From Campylobacter concisus UNSWCS (GTDB lineage: Bacteria; Campylobacterota; Campylobacteria; Campylobacterales; Campylobacteraceae), in contig NZ_ANNG01000017.1 in assembly GCF_000466685.1 (NCBI RefSeq), positions 1 to 57,632 on the forward strand: a stretch of 57,632 bases of DNA, given 5' to 3'. Below are positions 35,913 to 44,754 of this stretch, piece by piece. The notes beneath the pieces are model-generated. The model was not told the origin of the DNA and searched no databases. It saw only the letters and a list, made by a program, of their open reading frames with translations. The number at the start of each line of letters is the position of its first letter. The stretch's first letter is position 1. Made by a program: the position numbers and the translations under genes.

Positions 35913-37000
35913 TGGATCTTATCAATGACTTTCGCGATAAAAATTTAATCCTAGCCCTTTCAAAACTGATACAAAAAGAGAGCGTAAAACCGCTAAATAT
36001 CATGGAAATTTGCGGCGGCCATACGCATAGCATTATGAAATTTGCACTGCCAAGCTTGGTTGGAGAGCATATAAATTTCGTCCATGGCCCAGGCTGTCCA
36101 GTCTGCGTGATGCCAAAGAGCCGCATAGACGAGGCCTGTAAGCTAGCCAGCATGGATAACGTTATCTTTTGCACGCTAGCTGACATGCTAAGAGTGCCTG
36201 GCTCAAAGACAAGCTTGCAAAAGCTTCGCGGCGAAGGACACGACATAAGGGCACTTTACACGCCACTTGATGCACTAAATATCGCTAAGCAAAATCCAGA
36301 CAAAAAGGTTATATTTTTTGCCATTGGCTTTGAGACAACGACGCCGATGAGCGCAAATTTGGTTGAAAAAGTGGTGCAAGAGGGCATTAAAAATTTATAC
36401 TTTCATATAAATCACGTGACCGTCCCAGCGCCAGTTAGAGCTATAATGAGCGATGAAAACGTAAGGATAGACGCATTTTTGGGACCAAGTCACGTGAGCG
36501 TCATCACGGGCAGTAAAATTTACAAAGAATTAGCGAGTGAATTTAAAAGGCCCATCGCCATTAGCGGTTTTGAGCCGCTTGACATCATGGCAAGTGTGCT
36601 AAATTTAGTCCGTCAGCAAAACGCAGGCACCTATGAAGTCTATAACGAGTACGCAAGAGCGGTCAAAGAAGAGGGCAACGTCAAGGCAAAAGAGCTCATA
36701 GCTAAGTACTTTGAGCCGTGCGACTTTGTCTGGAGAGGCCTTGGCGAGATAGCGCAAAGCGGCATGAAGCTAAAAGATGAGTTTGCCTATCTTGACGCTA
36801 GAGTGCAGTTTGACTGCAGTGTAGAGAGCGCTGGCGAGAGCAAGGCTTGCATTTGTGGGCAAATTTTAAGGGGGCTGGCAAAGCCGACTGATTGCAAGGT
36901 CTTTGGCAAGGTTTGCAACCCACAAAATCCGATAGGATCGTGCATGGTCTCAAGTGAGGGCGCTTGTGCGGCATATTTTAAATACGCAAGAGTTGGTTAA
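35912..37000 (+). CDS. hypD: Hydrogenase maturation protein HypD
   Basis: 362 residues from the ATG at 35912 (TGATG overlap with the hypC stop; a TTG 3 nt earlier is also in frame but less likely). 4Fe-4S scaffold on which the Fe(CN)2CO group is assembled. Motifs: ICGGHTHSIMKF, GPGCPVCVMP, FFAIGFETTTP, the C-terminal cysteines (FDCSVESAGESKACICGQILRG; VCNPQNPIGSCMVSSEGACAAYFKY). Confidence 0.96.
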   Translation: MDLINDFRDKNLILALSKLIQKESVKPLNIMEICGGHTHSIMKFALPSLVGEHINFVHGPGCPVCVMPKSRIDEACKLASMDNVIFCTLADMLRVPGSKTSLQKLRGEGHDIRALYTPLDALNIAKQNPDKKVIFFAIGFETTTPMSANLVEKVVQEGIKNLYFHINHVTVPAPVRAIMSDENVRIDAFLGPSHVSVITGSKIYKELASEFKRPIAISGFEPLDIMASVLNLVRQQNAGTYEVYNEYARAVKEEGNVKAKELIAKYFEPCDFVWRGLGEIAQSGMKLKDEFAYLDARVQFDCSVESAGESKACICGQILRGLAKPTDCKVFGKVCNPQNPIGSCMVSSEGACAAYFKYARVG

Positions 37001-37008
37001 GGAATTTA

Positions 37009-38001
37009 ATGAAAAAGATAATGCTAAGCCACGGCGGCGGCGGCGAGGAGATGAACTCGCTTATAAACGAGACGATATTTAAAATTTTTGATAATGAAAT
37101 TTTAAGGCAGAGCAACGACTCAGCGATACTAAATTTAAACGGTAAGATCGCATTTAGCTCCGATAGCTTTGTGGTAACTCCCATTTTTTTTAATGGCGGC
37201 GACATCGGCAAGATCGCAGCTTGCGGCACTATAAACGACCTAGCGATGGTTGGAGCAAGCGCAAAATACCTAAGCTGCTCGCTCATCATCGAAGAAGGGC
37301 TTAGCATAGAAGAGCTTGAAAAGGTGCTTGGCTCGCTTGCAAAAACTTGCAAAGAGAGCGGTGTGAGCGTGGTTTGTGGCGATACGAAGGTCGTGCCAAA
37401 GGGCAAATGCGATAAGATTTTTATAAACACAGCAGGCATCGGCGAGATAGTTTGCGAAGGCGTGGAGCTTAAAAATTTAAAAGCAGGGGCTAAAATTTTA
37501 ATCTCTGGAGATGTTGGCAGACACGGCGGCGTGGTGTTAGCAGCAAGAGAAGAATTTGAGCTTGGGCTTGATCTAAAAAGTGACTGTAAGAGCCTAAAAG
37601 AGGTTGTCTTAAAGCTATTTAGCGCTGGCATAAAACCACAAACTATGCGCGATGCGACTAGAGGCGGACTAAGTGCGGTGCTAAACGAGTGGGCTAAATT
37701 TAGTAAATTTGACATCTTAGTTTTTGAAGAAAATATCAAGGTTGCAGACGAAGTGATGGGCGTTTGTGAGCTATTTGGTTTTGAGCCTTATGAGCTCGCA
37801 AATGAGGGCACTTTTGTTATGGCTGTTGATGAGAGCCAGGCTGAGGACGCACTTGGGATTTTGCGAGAATTTGATAAAAATGCGATGATAATAGGCGAAG
37901 TAATGGAAGCTAAAAACGAGCGTGTTATCATCGAAAACGCCTATAAATCAAGAAGATTTCTCGAGCCGCCAAAGGGCGAGCTACTACCAAGGATCTGCTA
38001 A
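37009..38001 (+). CDS. hypE: Hydrogenase maturation protein HypE
   Basis: 330 residues, PurM/AIR-synthase fold. Dehydrates the thiocarbamoyl group put on its C-terminal cysteine by HypF to make cyanide. N-terminal LSHGGGGEEMNSLI, the ATP-binding DSFVVTPIFFNGGDIGKIAACGTINDLA, VVCGDTKV, DVGRHGG and DATRGGLSAVLNEW motifs are all present, and the protein ends in PRIC, the reactive cysteine. Its stop overlaps the hypA start. Confidence 0.97.
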   Translation: MKKIMLSHGGGGEEMNSLINETIFKIFDNEILRQSNDSAILNLNGKIAFSSDSFVVTPIFFNGGDIGKIAACGTINDLAMVGASAKYLSCSLIIEEGLSIEELEKVLGSLAKTCKESGVSVVCGDTKVVPKGKCDKIFINTAGIGEIVCEGVELKNLKAGAKILISGDVGRHGGVVLAAREEFELGLDLKSDCKSLKEVVLKLFSAGIKPQTMRDATRGGLSAVLNEWAKFSKFDILVFEENIKVADEVMGVCELFGFEPYELANEGTFVMAVDESQAEDALGILREFDKNAMIIGEVMEAKNERVIIENAYKSRRFLEPPKGELLPRIC

Positions 38002-38342
38002 TGCACGAGCTTAGTATCGTTCAAAATTTAGTTAGTCTTTGCGAGAAAAATGCCGCCAAAGAAAACGCAAAAGAGATAAGCAAGATCGAGATAAAGGTTG
38101 GTCGCTTAAGCGGAGTGGAGCCACACTATCTGGAGAGTGCATTTGATGTTTATAAGACTGGCACGATCTGCGAAAACGCCGAGCTTGTCATAAATTTACA
38201 AGGCATTGTTGTAGAGTGTTTGGACTGTGGATTTGGCGGGGAGCTTAGCGAAAATGACTTCACCTGTCCAAAGTGTAAAAGCCAAAATTTAAAGGTGACT
38301 GACGGCGAGGATATGTATCTCATGCGCCTTGAGATGAAGTAA
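38001..38342 (+). CDS. hypA: Nickel chaperone HypA
   Basis: 113 residues. Nickel ligand His2 in MHELSIV and a structural zinc site of two CxxC pairs (CLDCGFGGELSENDFTCPKC). Works with HypB to insert nickel into HydB; in urease-positive relatives also urease, but no urease is seen here. Last gene of hypBCDEA. Confidence 0.97.
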   Translation: MHELSIVQNLVSLCEKNAAKENAKEISKIEIKVGRLSGVEPHYLESAFDVYKTGTICENAELVINLQGIVVECLDCGFGGELSENDFTCPKCKSQNLKVTDGEDMYLMRLEMK

Positions 38343-38373
38343 AATTTTACGTATTATAATGCGTAAAATTTTA
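38340..38373. promoter_or_regulatory. Perfect 12-bp inverted repeat enclosing TATAAT after hypA
   Basis: TAAAATTTTACG (38340-38351) and CGTAAAATTTTA (38362-38373) are perfect inverted copies flanking a 10-nt centre that contains TATAAT (38355-38360). Readings: a hairpin terminator of the hyp operon (no T-run follows) or a promoter whose -10 box is covered by operator arms, serving the broken gene that starts at 38392. The arms share TTTTACG/CGTAAAA with the operator at 15874. Confidence 0.5.
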
Positions 38374-38391
38374 TGAATTTATTGATTTTTT

Positions 38392-38954
38392 ATGGATAGT
38401 GTTAAATTTTTCTCAATCAAATGCCTAAAGAGCTATAAAAACGAGCAAGAGCATAAAAAGAACTTTTTGCTAGTGCAGGCTGGCTTAAAAGCTTGGTATT
38501 TTAGAAATTGCCACTAGAAATTTAGCTTTTAAGGCTTTGGTGGATAATAATAAGGTAGATATTTTAAGCTCTTTTGGCGGCTACTTTGAGCTAGATGATC
38601 TCTTTGTCTCAAAGCAAACTTTTGGATTTTGGGCAAAAATCATCGATGAAGCCAAAATCCACAATGATATCGTCAATCTTGATAAGCTTGATTTTAAAAA
38701 GTATTCTAAATTTAACCGCAAAAATAAACTTTTAAATTATCAAAAAGTAAAGATTTTATATGACCTTGCTGTTAAAATTCGAAACCAAGCATTTTCATTT
38801 TGAAAATCTTTATAAGCTAAATGACGATCAAACGCCGAGAATTTCAACTCGTGTTGGTAAAACTTTAGTAGGCATTGATCCGCAAATGTTAGAAGATTTT
38901 ATTAATGATGCGTTGTTTTGTTTTGATGAGGATCTGGCAAGATACTTAGAATGA
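38392..38954 (+). pseudogene. Frameshifted HEPN/Abi-like gene
   Basis: Three frames read in turn give one continuous protein. Frame 1 from ATG 38392 (MDSVKFFSIKCLKSYKNEQE) runs to about 38490; frame 2 continues (LGILEIATRNLAFKALVDNN) to a stop at 38801; frame 3 continues (HFENLYKLNDDQTPRIST) to 38954. Removing one A from AAAA at 38487-38490 and one T from TTTT at 38792-38795 restores 186 residues. The second lesion falls inside IRNQAFHFENL, which carries an RNxxxH motif like that of HEPN ribonucleases and Abi-type proteins. Family assignment is inferred from the motif only; sequencing error is possible. Confidence 0.7.
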
Positions 38955-38956
38955 GT

Positions 38957-38976
38957 GGCGGATAATAAGCTCCGCC
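38957..38976. terminator. GC-rich hairpin between convergent genes
   Basis: GGCGGA (38957-38962) pairs with TCCGCC (38971-38976) around an 8-nt loop, 2 nt after the pseudogene stop and 53 nt from the AsmA-like gene's stop on the other strand. No T-run on the plus strand. Possible shared terminator. Confidence 0.4.
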
Positions 38977-39029
38977 GTGAACTTCGCCGAAATTATACTA
39001 AACAATAATTATTTTTTGCTTAACGCTTT

Positions 39030-41627
39030 TTACTCAAATATCAAAAACGGAGCCTGCAGAACGTTTCTTATGATCTTTAGTGGCGAGAGTAGAGCATCTT
39101 GCAAGATCTGCGTCGAGTATTCTGGCTTTTCAGTTGTGCCACGTATGGCGATGACGGTTGAGAGCGAGCGGTCTTTGCCAAGGATGATTTGGTTGATAAG
39201 TGGGATCTTGTCGATGATACCGCTTGCGTCTTTTAGTATCTTTAGCTCAAGATCGATGTTTATCTTTTTGCTCTTTAGATCGATCGTGCCACGTCCGCCG
39301 ATATCTGCGCTCGTGCCTATCATCTCAATCGCTAAAAACTCGATCACGTCGCCCTTTCTAGTAAGTAAAATTTTACCGTTTTTAACAGTAAAACCCTTGT
39401 CGTTAAAGTCAGGCGTTTTAAAGCTAAGAAGCGATGGCACCGAGTTTAAAAAGCTTAAGAGTCTTTGATAAAAGATGTAGTCTTTTAGATACGTGCCAAA
39501 AAATCTGACCTCAGCCTTGAAATTTTTAGAGTTTTCTCCAAGCATTTTTAGGCGAAATTTACCGCCCTCAAAGCTCTTGGTGCCTAAAAGACCATTGATA
39601 AACTCACCGCTTATATCAGTTGCGTCTAAATTTATGCTTTTCTCATCGCTAAAATATCCAACTCTGCCTTGCTTTGCTAGCCCATTTAGCGAGGTGCTTT
39701 TGCCTTTTTTCTCGGCGCTAAAGCTGGTAAATGGCAAGGTTTTGTTTAGATCTTGCAAGATAATGTCGCCATTTTTTGCAAAGAGCTCAAGTGGCGTGCT
39801 TTGCGCTTTTGTGCTGTTGTCATCAAGCACAAGCAAATCTAGGTCGTTGCTCTTAGCTTCTATGCCTTTTTCAGCGATATTTAAAGAGAGTTTTTTGCTC
39901 GCACTTTGCACTTTTACGCCAGCCTTTGAGACCGTGATCAAAAAGTCGTCACTATCATATTTTGAGCCATTTTTATCCAAAAACGGCATGTCAAATTTAA
40001 GCCCTTTTGCCAAAATTTCAAGATTAACAAAGTCCTTGCTTTTTATGCTCACATTTTCAAAGCCAAGCACGCCATTTTGCTTTAAAACTGGGGAGTTTTG
40101 CATGATGAAGTTGCTATTTTTTGTAGCTATCACGCTCTCATCGCCAAAGCTTAAATTTAGTCCAAAAGGCTCAATGCTAAGCGTGGTCTCACTTGGCTTA
40201 CTAAAGTCAAGAAGTGCGGTAAATGGCTCATTTTTAAAGGCTAAAATTTCATCATTTTTCTCTTTTAAATCAAAGCTTTCTATGACGCCTTTTATCTCGC
40301 CGGTGCTTTTTTGTAAATTTATATCTGCTTTTGCATTTGCTCTGAAAAAATCAAGCCCAAAGCCGCTTGCATCGATGTTTAGCGTAGAAGTATTTACAAG
40401 CTTTACAAGGGCACTTTTAGCGTTAAATTTACTCCCAGCGATATCTAAAACCGCATCACTTATCTTAAAATCGCCATTTGCGATGACGCTTTTTTCATCA
40501 AAATTTTCTAAGCTCTTTTCATCAAGCTTTATCAAAATTTTTAAGCCAGCGTCCATTTTGCCGCTTAGCTGCCTAACTGGCACGTTGATCTTATAAGCTC
40601 TTAATATCTCATTTATCGCCTCATCGTAAATAGAATTTGTCTTTATAAAAAGCTCTAAATTTGCACTTTTTTCATCAAAGATGTTGTTTATAGCAACATT
40701 TGAGCCATCAAGCTTTTTGCCTTTATAAACTGGAGCTGTAAGGTCAAATTTAAGCTTTGAGTTATTAAGCGTGATGTTTGCCTCAGCGACATTTACGGCT
40801 GGCAAGCCTTTATCAAATTTAACAAGTAAATTTTTGGCATTTGCAGTCGCATTTAGCTCGTTTAAGAAAAGATCATTTTTTTTAAGGTCAGCCTTGCCAT
40901 TTATCTCATTTAGGTGATAGTCATCAGCCACGATGTAGCCATATATCCAGTTTTTAACCTCGCTGTTTAGATGTATGCGACTATCAAGCTCAGCGATGAA
41001 GTCCTTTATGCTGCCAGCATTTACGTCATAGGCTTTGTAGGTTAAAAGCGTATCTTTTAAGGCAAAGCTAAGCTTGCCATTTAGCTCGTGCGAGGTGAAA
41101 TTTCCATCAAATTTATAGTCATCCTTGTCAAAATTTGCACTGCCCTCGCCGCTGATGCTTACGTTAAAATCTTTAAGGCTTAAATTTCTTACTATAAAGC
41201 GATCGACGCCATCTTGCTGCTCGTTTTGAAATTTGATATCGATGTTTAGATAAGGGCTATCAACGAAAAATATATCATCTAAAAATAAAATTTTGATCTT
41301 AAAATCATCGCCGATTTGCACGCTCTCAAGTGAAATTTCTTGAAAAAAGGTCTCAAGATAATCAACGCCTTGACTAAGGTTTAAAAGTCTCTCATCGCTA
41401 CTTTTTTGCGCCACGTCTTTTTTAAAGCTTGGTAGCTTAATCTGCTTTGCTCTTACAATTAATTTTTTATCTAACTTTATATATAATTGCTCCAACTTTA
41501 CGCCGTAAAACTCGAAATCGTTAATTTTTATGCCGTATTTTAAAAGCAAAAGAAGCGAAAGAATTAAAATGATAAAAAATTTTATAAAAAAGCCATACCT
41601 AGATATTTTCTTTGATATCGTACTCAT
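39030..41627 (-). CDS. Large AsmA/YhdP-like envelope protein
   Basis: 865 residues. One N-terminal membrane helix (about 13-33), then a long repetitive beta-rich periplasmic region; the C-terminal 150 residues (GDVIEFLAIEMIGTSADIGGRGTIDLKSKKINIDLELKI in shorter terms: GGRGTIDLKSK followed by PEYSTQILQDA) match the AsmA-like C-terminal domain. Such proteins are bridge-like lipid carriers between inner and outer membranes (YhdP, TamB, AsmA). The same gene next to mltG and icd exists in C. jejuni as I recall. Its first 59 nt overlap head-to-head with the mltG coding start. Confidence 0.82.
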   Translation of the reverse strand: MSTISKKISRYGFFIKFFIILILSLLLLLKYGIKINDFEFYGVKLEQLYIKLDKKLIVRAKQIKLPSFKKDVAQKSSDERLLNLSQGVDYLETFFQEISLESVQIGDDFKIKILFLDDIFFVDSPYLNIDIKFQNEQQDGVDRFIVRNLSLKDFNVSISGEGSANFDKDDYKFDGNFTSHELNGKLSFALKDTLLTYKAYDVNAGSIKDFIAELDSRIHLNSEVKNWIYGYIVADDYHLNEINGKADLKKNDLFLNELNATANAKNLLVKFDKGLPAVNVAEANITLNNSKLKFDLTAPVYKGKKLDGSNVAINNIFDEKSANLELFIKTNSIYDEAINEILRAYKINVPVRQLSGKMDAGLKILIKLDEKSLENFDEKSVIANGDFKISDAVLDIAGSKFNAKSALVKLVNTSTLNIDASGFGLDFFRANAKADINLQKSTGEIKGVIESFDLKEKNDEILAFKNEPFTALLDFSKPSETTLSIEPFGLNLSFGDESVIATKNSNFIMQNSPVLKQNGVLGFENVSIKSKDFVNLEILAKGLKFDMPFLDKNGSKYDSDDFLITVSKAGVKVQSASKKLSLNIAEKGIEAKSNDLDLLVLDDNSTKAQSTPLELFAKNGDIILQDLNKTLPFTSFSAEKKGKSTSLNGLAKQGRVGYFSDEKSINLDATDISGEFINGLLGTKSFEGGKFRLKMLGENSKNFKAEVRFFGTYLKDYIFYQRLLSFLNSVPSLLSFKTPDFNDKGFTVKNGKILLTRKGDVIEFLAIEMIGTSADIGGRGTIDLKSKKINIDLELKILKDASGIIDKIPLINQIILGKDRSLSTVIAIRGTTEKPEYSTQILQDALLSPLKIIRNVLQAPFLIFE

Positions 41628-42513
41628 CGTCGTCCTAAGTGTATTTGTCTATTTGGCACGCCCCATAAACACGAGCAAAGTCGTCTTTGTGCCAAAGGGA
41701 AGTGTGGGCGAGATTATATCTTATTTAGCTAATCGCAACTTTAACTTAAGCACGATCGACAAGTATGCCATGCGCTTCATCGGCTCGCCTCAGTCTGGCT
41801 GGATCGAGATAGGCAAAGATAAAATTTCAAGGGTTGATTTTTTAAAAAAATTAGCCAAGGCAAAGGCAGCGATGACCGAGATCACGCTAATACCTGGTGA
41901 GACTACGATCGTTTTTTTAAACCAGATAGCAGCCCAGCTTGGGCTTGACGGAGCTAAACTAAATAGCGAGTATAACGCCCTTGCGCCAGTCGCTGATGGC
42001 TTTTTGATGCCAAATACTTATAAGATCCCAGTTGGCATCAGCGAGAGGCATCTAGCATATTACCTCGTAAATTCATCCAAAAAGGCGCAAAGCGAGATCA
42101 GCAGAAAAATTTTTGGCGAATACAACGAGAAAAAGTGGTTTAAAATTTTAACCATCGCTTCAATCATCCAAAAAGAGGCTGCAAATGACGCCGAGATGCC
42201 ACTTGTCGCCTCAGTCATCTACAACCGCCTAGATAAGGGCATGAGGCTGCAGATGGATGGCACGCTAAATTATGGCATCTACTCGCACGATGTGATCACG
42301 GCTGAGCGCATAAGAAGCGATATGAGCGAGTTTAACACCTATCTAAACGACGGCATACCGCCAAGCCCAGTCTGCTCGGTCTCGATAAATGCGATAAAAG
42401 CGGCGATAAACCCTGCAAAGAGCGATTATCTATACTTTGTGCTTGATAAAAAGGCGAAAAAACACATTTTTTCAAAAACCTTAAGCGAGCACAATCAAAA
42501 TATCGCAAAATAG
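41569..42513 (+). CDS. mltG: Endolytic murein transglycosylase MltG
   Basis: 314 residues from the ATG at 41569; a longer frame begins at 41530 but adds a charged stretch before the membrane helix. N-terminal helix (DIFFDIVLIVVLSVFVYL), LysM-like region, then the catalytic YceG domain: the active-site glutamate is in ASIIQKEAANDAEMP, followed by SVIYNRLDKGMRLQMDGTLNYG and the C-terminal NPAKSDYLYFV. Cuts nascent glycan strands and sets their length at the inner membrane. The ribosome site is weak (GAAAG). Confidence 0.92.
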   Translation: MIKNFIKKPYLDIFFDIVLIVVLSVFVYLARPINTSKVVFVPKGSVGEIISYLANRNFNLSTIDKYAMRFIGSPQSGWIEIGKDKISRVDFLKKLAKAKAAMTEITLIPGETTIVFLNQIAAQLGLDGAKLNSEYNALAPVADGFLMPNTYKIPVGISERHLAYYLVNSSKKAQSEISRKIFGEYNEKKWFKILTIASIIQKEAANDAEMPLVASVIYNRLDKGMRLQMDGTLNYGIYSHDVITAERIRSDMSEFNTYLNDGIPPSPVCSVSINAIKAAINPAKSDYLYFVLDKKAKKHIFSKTLSEHNQNIAK

Positions 42514-42576
42514 GGCTAAAATACAACTAGCTTTAATAAAAAACGTGATAAATTTCAAAAAATCAAAAGGGCTAAA

Positions 42577-44751
42577 ATGAGTGACATTATCTGGACTAAA
42601 ACCGACGAAGCACCGCTATTTGCAAGCTACTCTCTCTTTCCTATCGTTAAGAGCTTTTTATCACGCGCTGGCATTAGCATAACTAGGGCTGACATAAGCC
42701 TTGCTGGGCGAATTTTATCTCTTTTTAGCAAAGAGCTTGGGCTAAACAAGGCCGACGAGCTAGAGCTTTTGGGTGAGCTAACCGCGCACAAAGAGGCAAA
42801 TATCATAAAACTGCCAAACATCTCAGCCACGCTCGTTCAGCTAAAAGCGGCCATTGATGAGCTTAGAAGCAAGGGCATAAACGTGCCATTTTATCCAGAC
42901 GAGATCATCACAGACTACGACGAAGAGGTCGCTAAAAAATATGCAAAAGTGCTTGGAAGTGCGGTAAATCCAGTGCTAAGACAAGGAAACTCAGACAGAA
43001 GAGTCTTGCCTCCGGTTAAAGAATTTGCCAAAAAGCATCCACATAGTAATGGCAACTGGGACAAGGCGAATAAAACTAAAATTTGCTACATGCAAAAGGG
43101 CGATTTTTATGAAAATGAGCGCTCAATCATCGCAGAAAAAGATGAGAAATTTTATATAAATTTCATAAGTTTAGATGGCAAAAAAGAGCTTTTAAAAGAG
43201 CTTGCCGTTCAAAGTGGCGAGGTCGTAGACGCTACCTTTTTAAGCGTAGATGAGCTAGATAAATTTTATGAAAGCTGCTTTGACGAGGCAAAAAAAGAAA
43301 ATTTAACCCTTAGCCTTCATCTAAAATGCACGATGATGAAGGTTAGTGACCCAGTCATCTTTGCTCACGCGATAAAGAGCTATTTTAAAGAGGTTTTTGA
43401 GCTATTTGATGAGGAGTTTAAAACCCACGGCGTTGAGGCGAAAAACGGCTTAAAAGATATGTTTGCTAAAATTTCTCAGCTTAAAAATAAAGATAAAATT
43501 TTGGCTAAATTTGATGAAATTTTGAGCAAAAAGGCAAAAATTTGGGCACTAAATGAAAGTGCCAGCAACTTTGACGTGCCAAATGACGTCATCATCGATG
43601 CCTCAGTGCCTGCGCTCATTAGAAACTCTGGCAAGGTAAAAGATAGAAGTGGCGAGCTAAATTTCTCGCTTTGTATGATCCCAGATAGGACCTACGCTAG
43701 AGTTTATGAGGCCTGCGTGGCGGACTTTAAGGAGCATGGCGCGCTTGATGTAAGCAAGATCGGCAGCGTGGCAAACGTGGGGCTTATGGCTAAAAAGGCC
43801 GAAGAATATGGCAGCCACGATAAGACTTTCATCGCAAAAGAGGACGGAGAATTTGTTGTTTGTAACGAAGCTGGCGAGAGTGTCTTTAAATTTAGCGTTA
43901 AAAGTGGCGACATTTTTCGGATGACGCAGGCCAAAGAAGACGCGATAAATGCGTGGTTTGAGCTTGCTTTAAAAAGAGGCGAAATTTCAAAAGATGAGCT
44001 TATATTTTGGCTAGATAGCAGCCGCGCTCACGATAGAAATTTGATAGCTAAATTTGAAAAATTTAGAGATAATTTTACTAGTGCTGGCGTGAAATTTGAA
44101 ATTTTAAACTACGAGCAAGCGACTATAAGATCGCTTGAAGCAATAAGAGCTGGCAAAGACGTCATAGGCGTCACTGGCAACGTTTTAAGAGACTATCTAA
44201 CCGATCTTTTCCCGATATTTGAGCTAGGTGGCAGCTCAAAAATGCTCTCAGTTGTGCCACTACTCGCTGGTGGAGCGATGTTTGAGACAGGAGCTGGCGG
44301 AACGGCTCCGACGCTTGTAAAAGAGCTAAAAGAGAGAAATCACCTGCTTTGGGATAGCTTAGGCGAGTTTTTGGCGCTTAGTGCTTCGCTTGAACATTTA
44401 GCGTTTTTTAGGCAAAAAAAAGAGGCAAAAGAGCTAAGTGACGCGCTAAATAGAGCTGTTGCTAGCTATTTGGACGAAAATAAAACTCCAAATGCCACTC
44501 TTGATACTAGAGAGTCGCACTTTTATTTGGCACTTTTTTGGGCAAGAGAGATGGCAAAAAGTGGCGGGATTTTAAGTAAAATTTTTGAAAATTTAGCAGA
44601 CGAGCTAGAGAAAAATGAGAGCGAAATTCTAAAGCAGATCAGAGAAAAAGATGGTGCAAGCGTGGAATTTGGTGGATATTACCTGCTAGATGAAGCAAGA
44701 GCAAATGAGGTCATGAGACCAAGTGAAATTTTAAATCAAATAATAGGATAA
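42577..44751 (+). CDS. icd: Isocitrate dehydrogenase, NADP-dependent monomeric type
   Basis: 724 residues, the size of the monomeric 80-kDa form rather than the 45-kDa dimeric one. Family motifs: IIWTKTDEAPLFASYS at the N-terminus, KLPNISATLVQLKAAI near 77-92, VLRQGNSDRRVLPPVK near 133-148, LSLHLKCTMMKVSDPVIF near 250, GAMFETGAGGTAPT near 570 and the DSSRAHDRN region near 490. Converts isocitrate to 2-oxoglutarate, the substrate of the Oor complex encoded just downstream. RBS AAGGG 6 nt before the ATG; 3 nt to mdh. Confidence 0.97.
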   Translation: MSDIIWTKTDEAPLFASYSLFPIVKSFLSRAGISITRADISLAGRILSLFSKELGLNKADELELLGELTAHKEANIIKLPNISATLVQLKAAIDELRSKGINVPFYPDEIITDYDEEVAKKYAKVLGSAVNPVLRQGNSDRRVLPPVKEFAKKHPHSNGNWDKANKTKICYMQKGDFYENERSIIAEKDEKFYINFISLDGKKELLKELAVQSGEVVDATFLSVDELDKFYESCFDEAKKENLTLSLHLKCTMMKVSDPVIFAHAIKSYFKEVFELFDEEFKTHGVEAKNGLKDMFAKISQLKNKDKILAKFDEILSKKAKIWALNESASNFDVPNDVIIDASVPALIRNSGKVKDRSGELNFSLCMIPDRTYARVYEACVADFKEHGALDVSKIGSVANVGLMAKKAEEYGSHDKTFIAKEDGEFVVCNEAGESVFKFSVKSGDIFRMTQAKEDAINAWFELALKRGEISKDELIFWLDSSRAHDRNLIAKFEKFRDNFTSAGVKFEILNYEQATIRSLEAIRAGKDVIGVTGNVLRDYLTDLFPIFELGGSSKMLSVVPLLAGGAMFETGAGGTAPTLVKELKERNHLLWDSLGEFLALSASLEHLAFFRQKKEAKELSDALNRAVASYLDENKTPNATLDTRESHFYLALFWAREMAKSGGILSKIFENLADELEKNESEILKQIREKDGASVEFGGYYLLDEARANEVMRPSEILNQIIG

Positions 44752-44754
44752 GAT

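Noticed and set aside
39493..40596. Long open frame (367 codons) on the plus strand, opposite the AsmA-like gene
   Set aside because: Low-complexity Ser/Phe/Leu/Lys composition typical of the antisense of a lysine/asparagine/phenylalanine-rich gene, no ribosome site, and the minus strand has a full-length recognisable protein.
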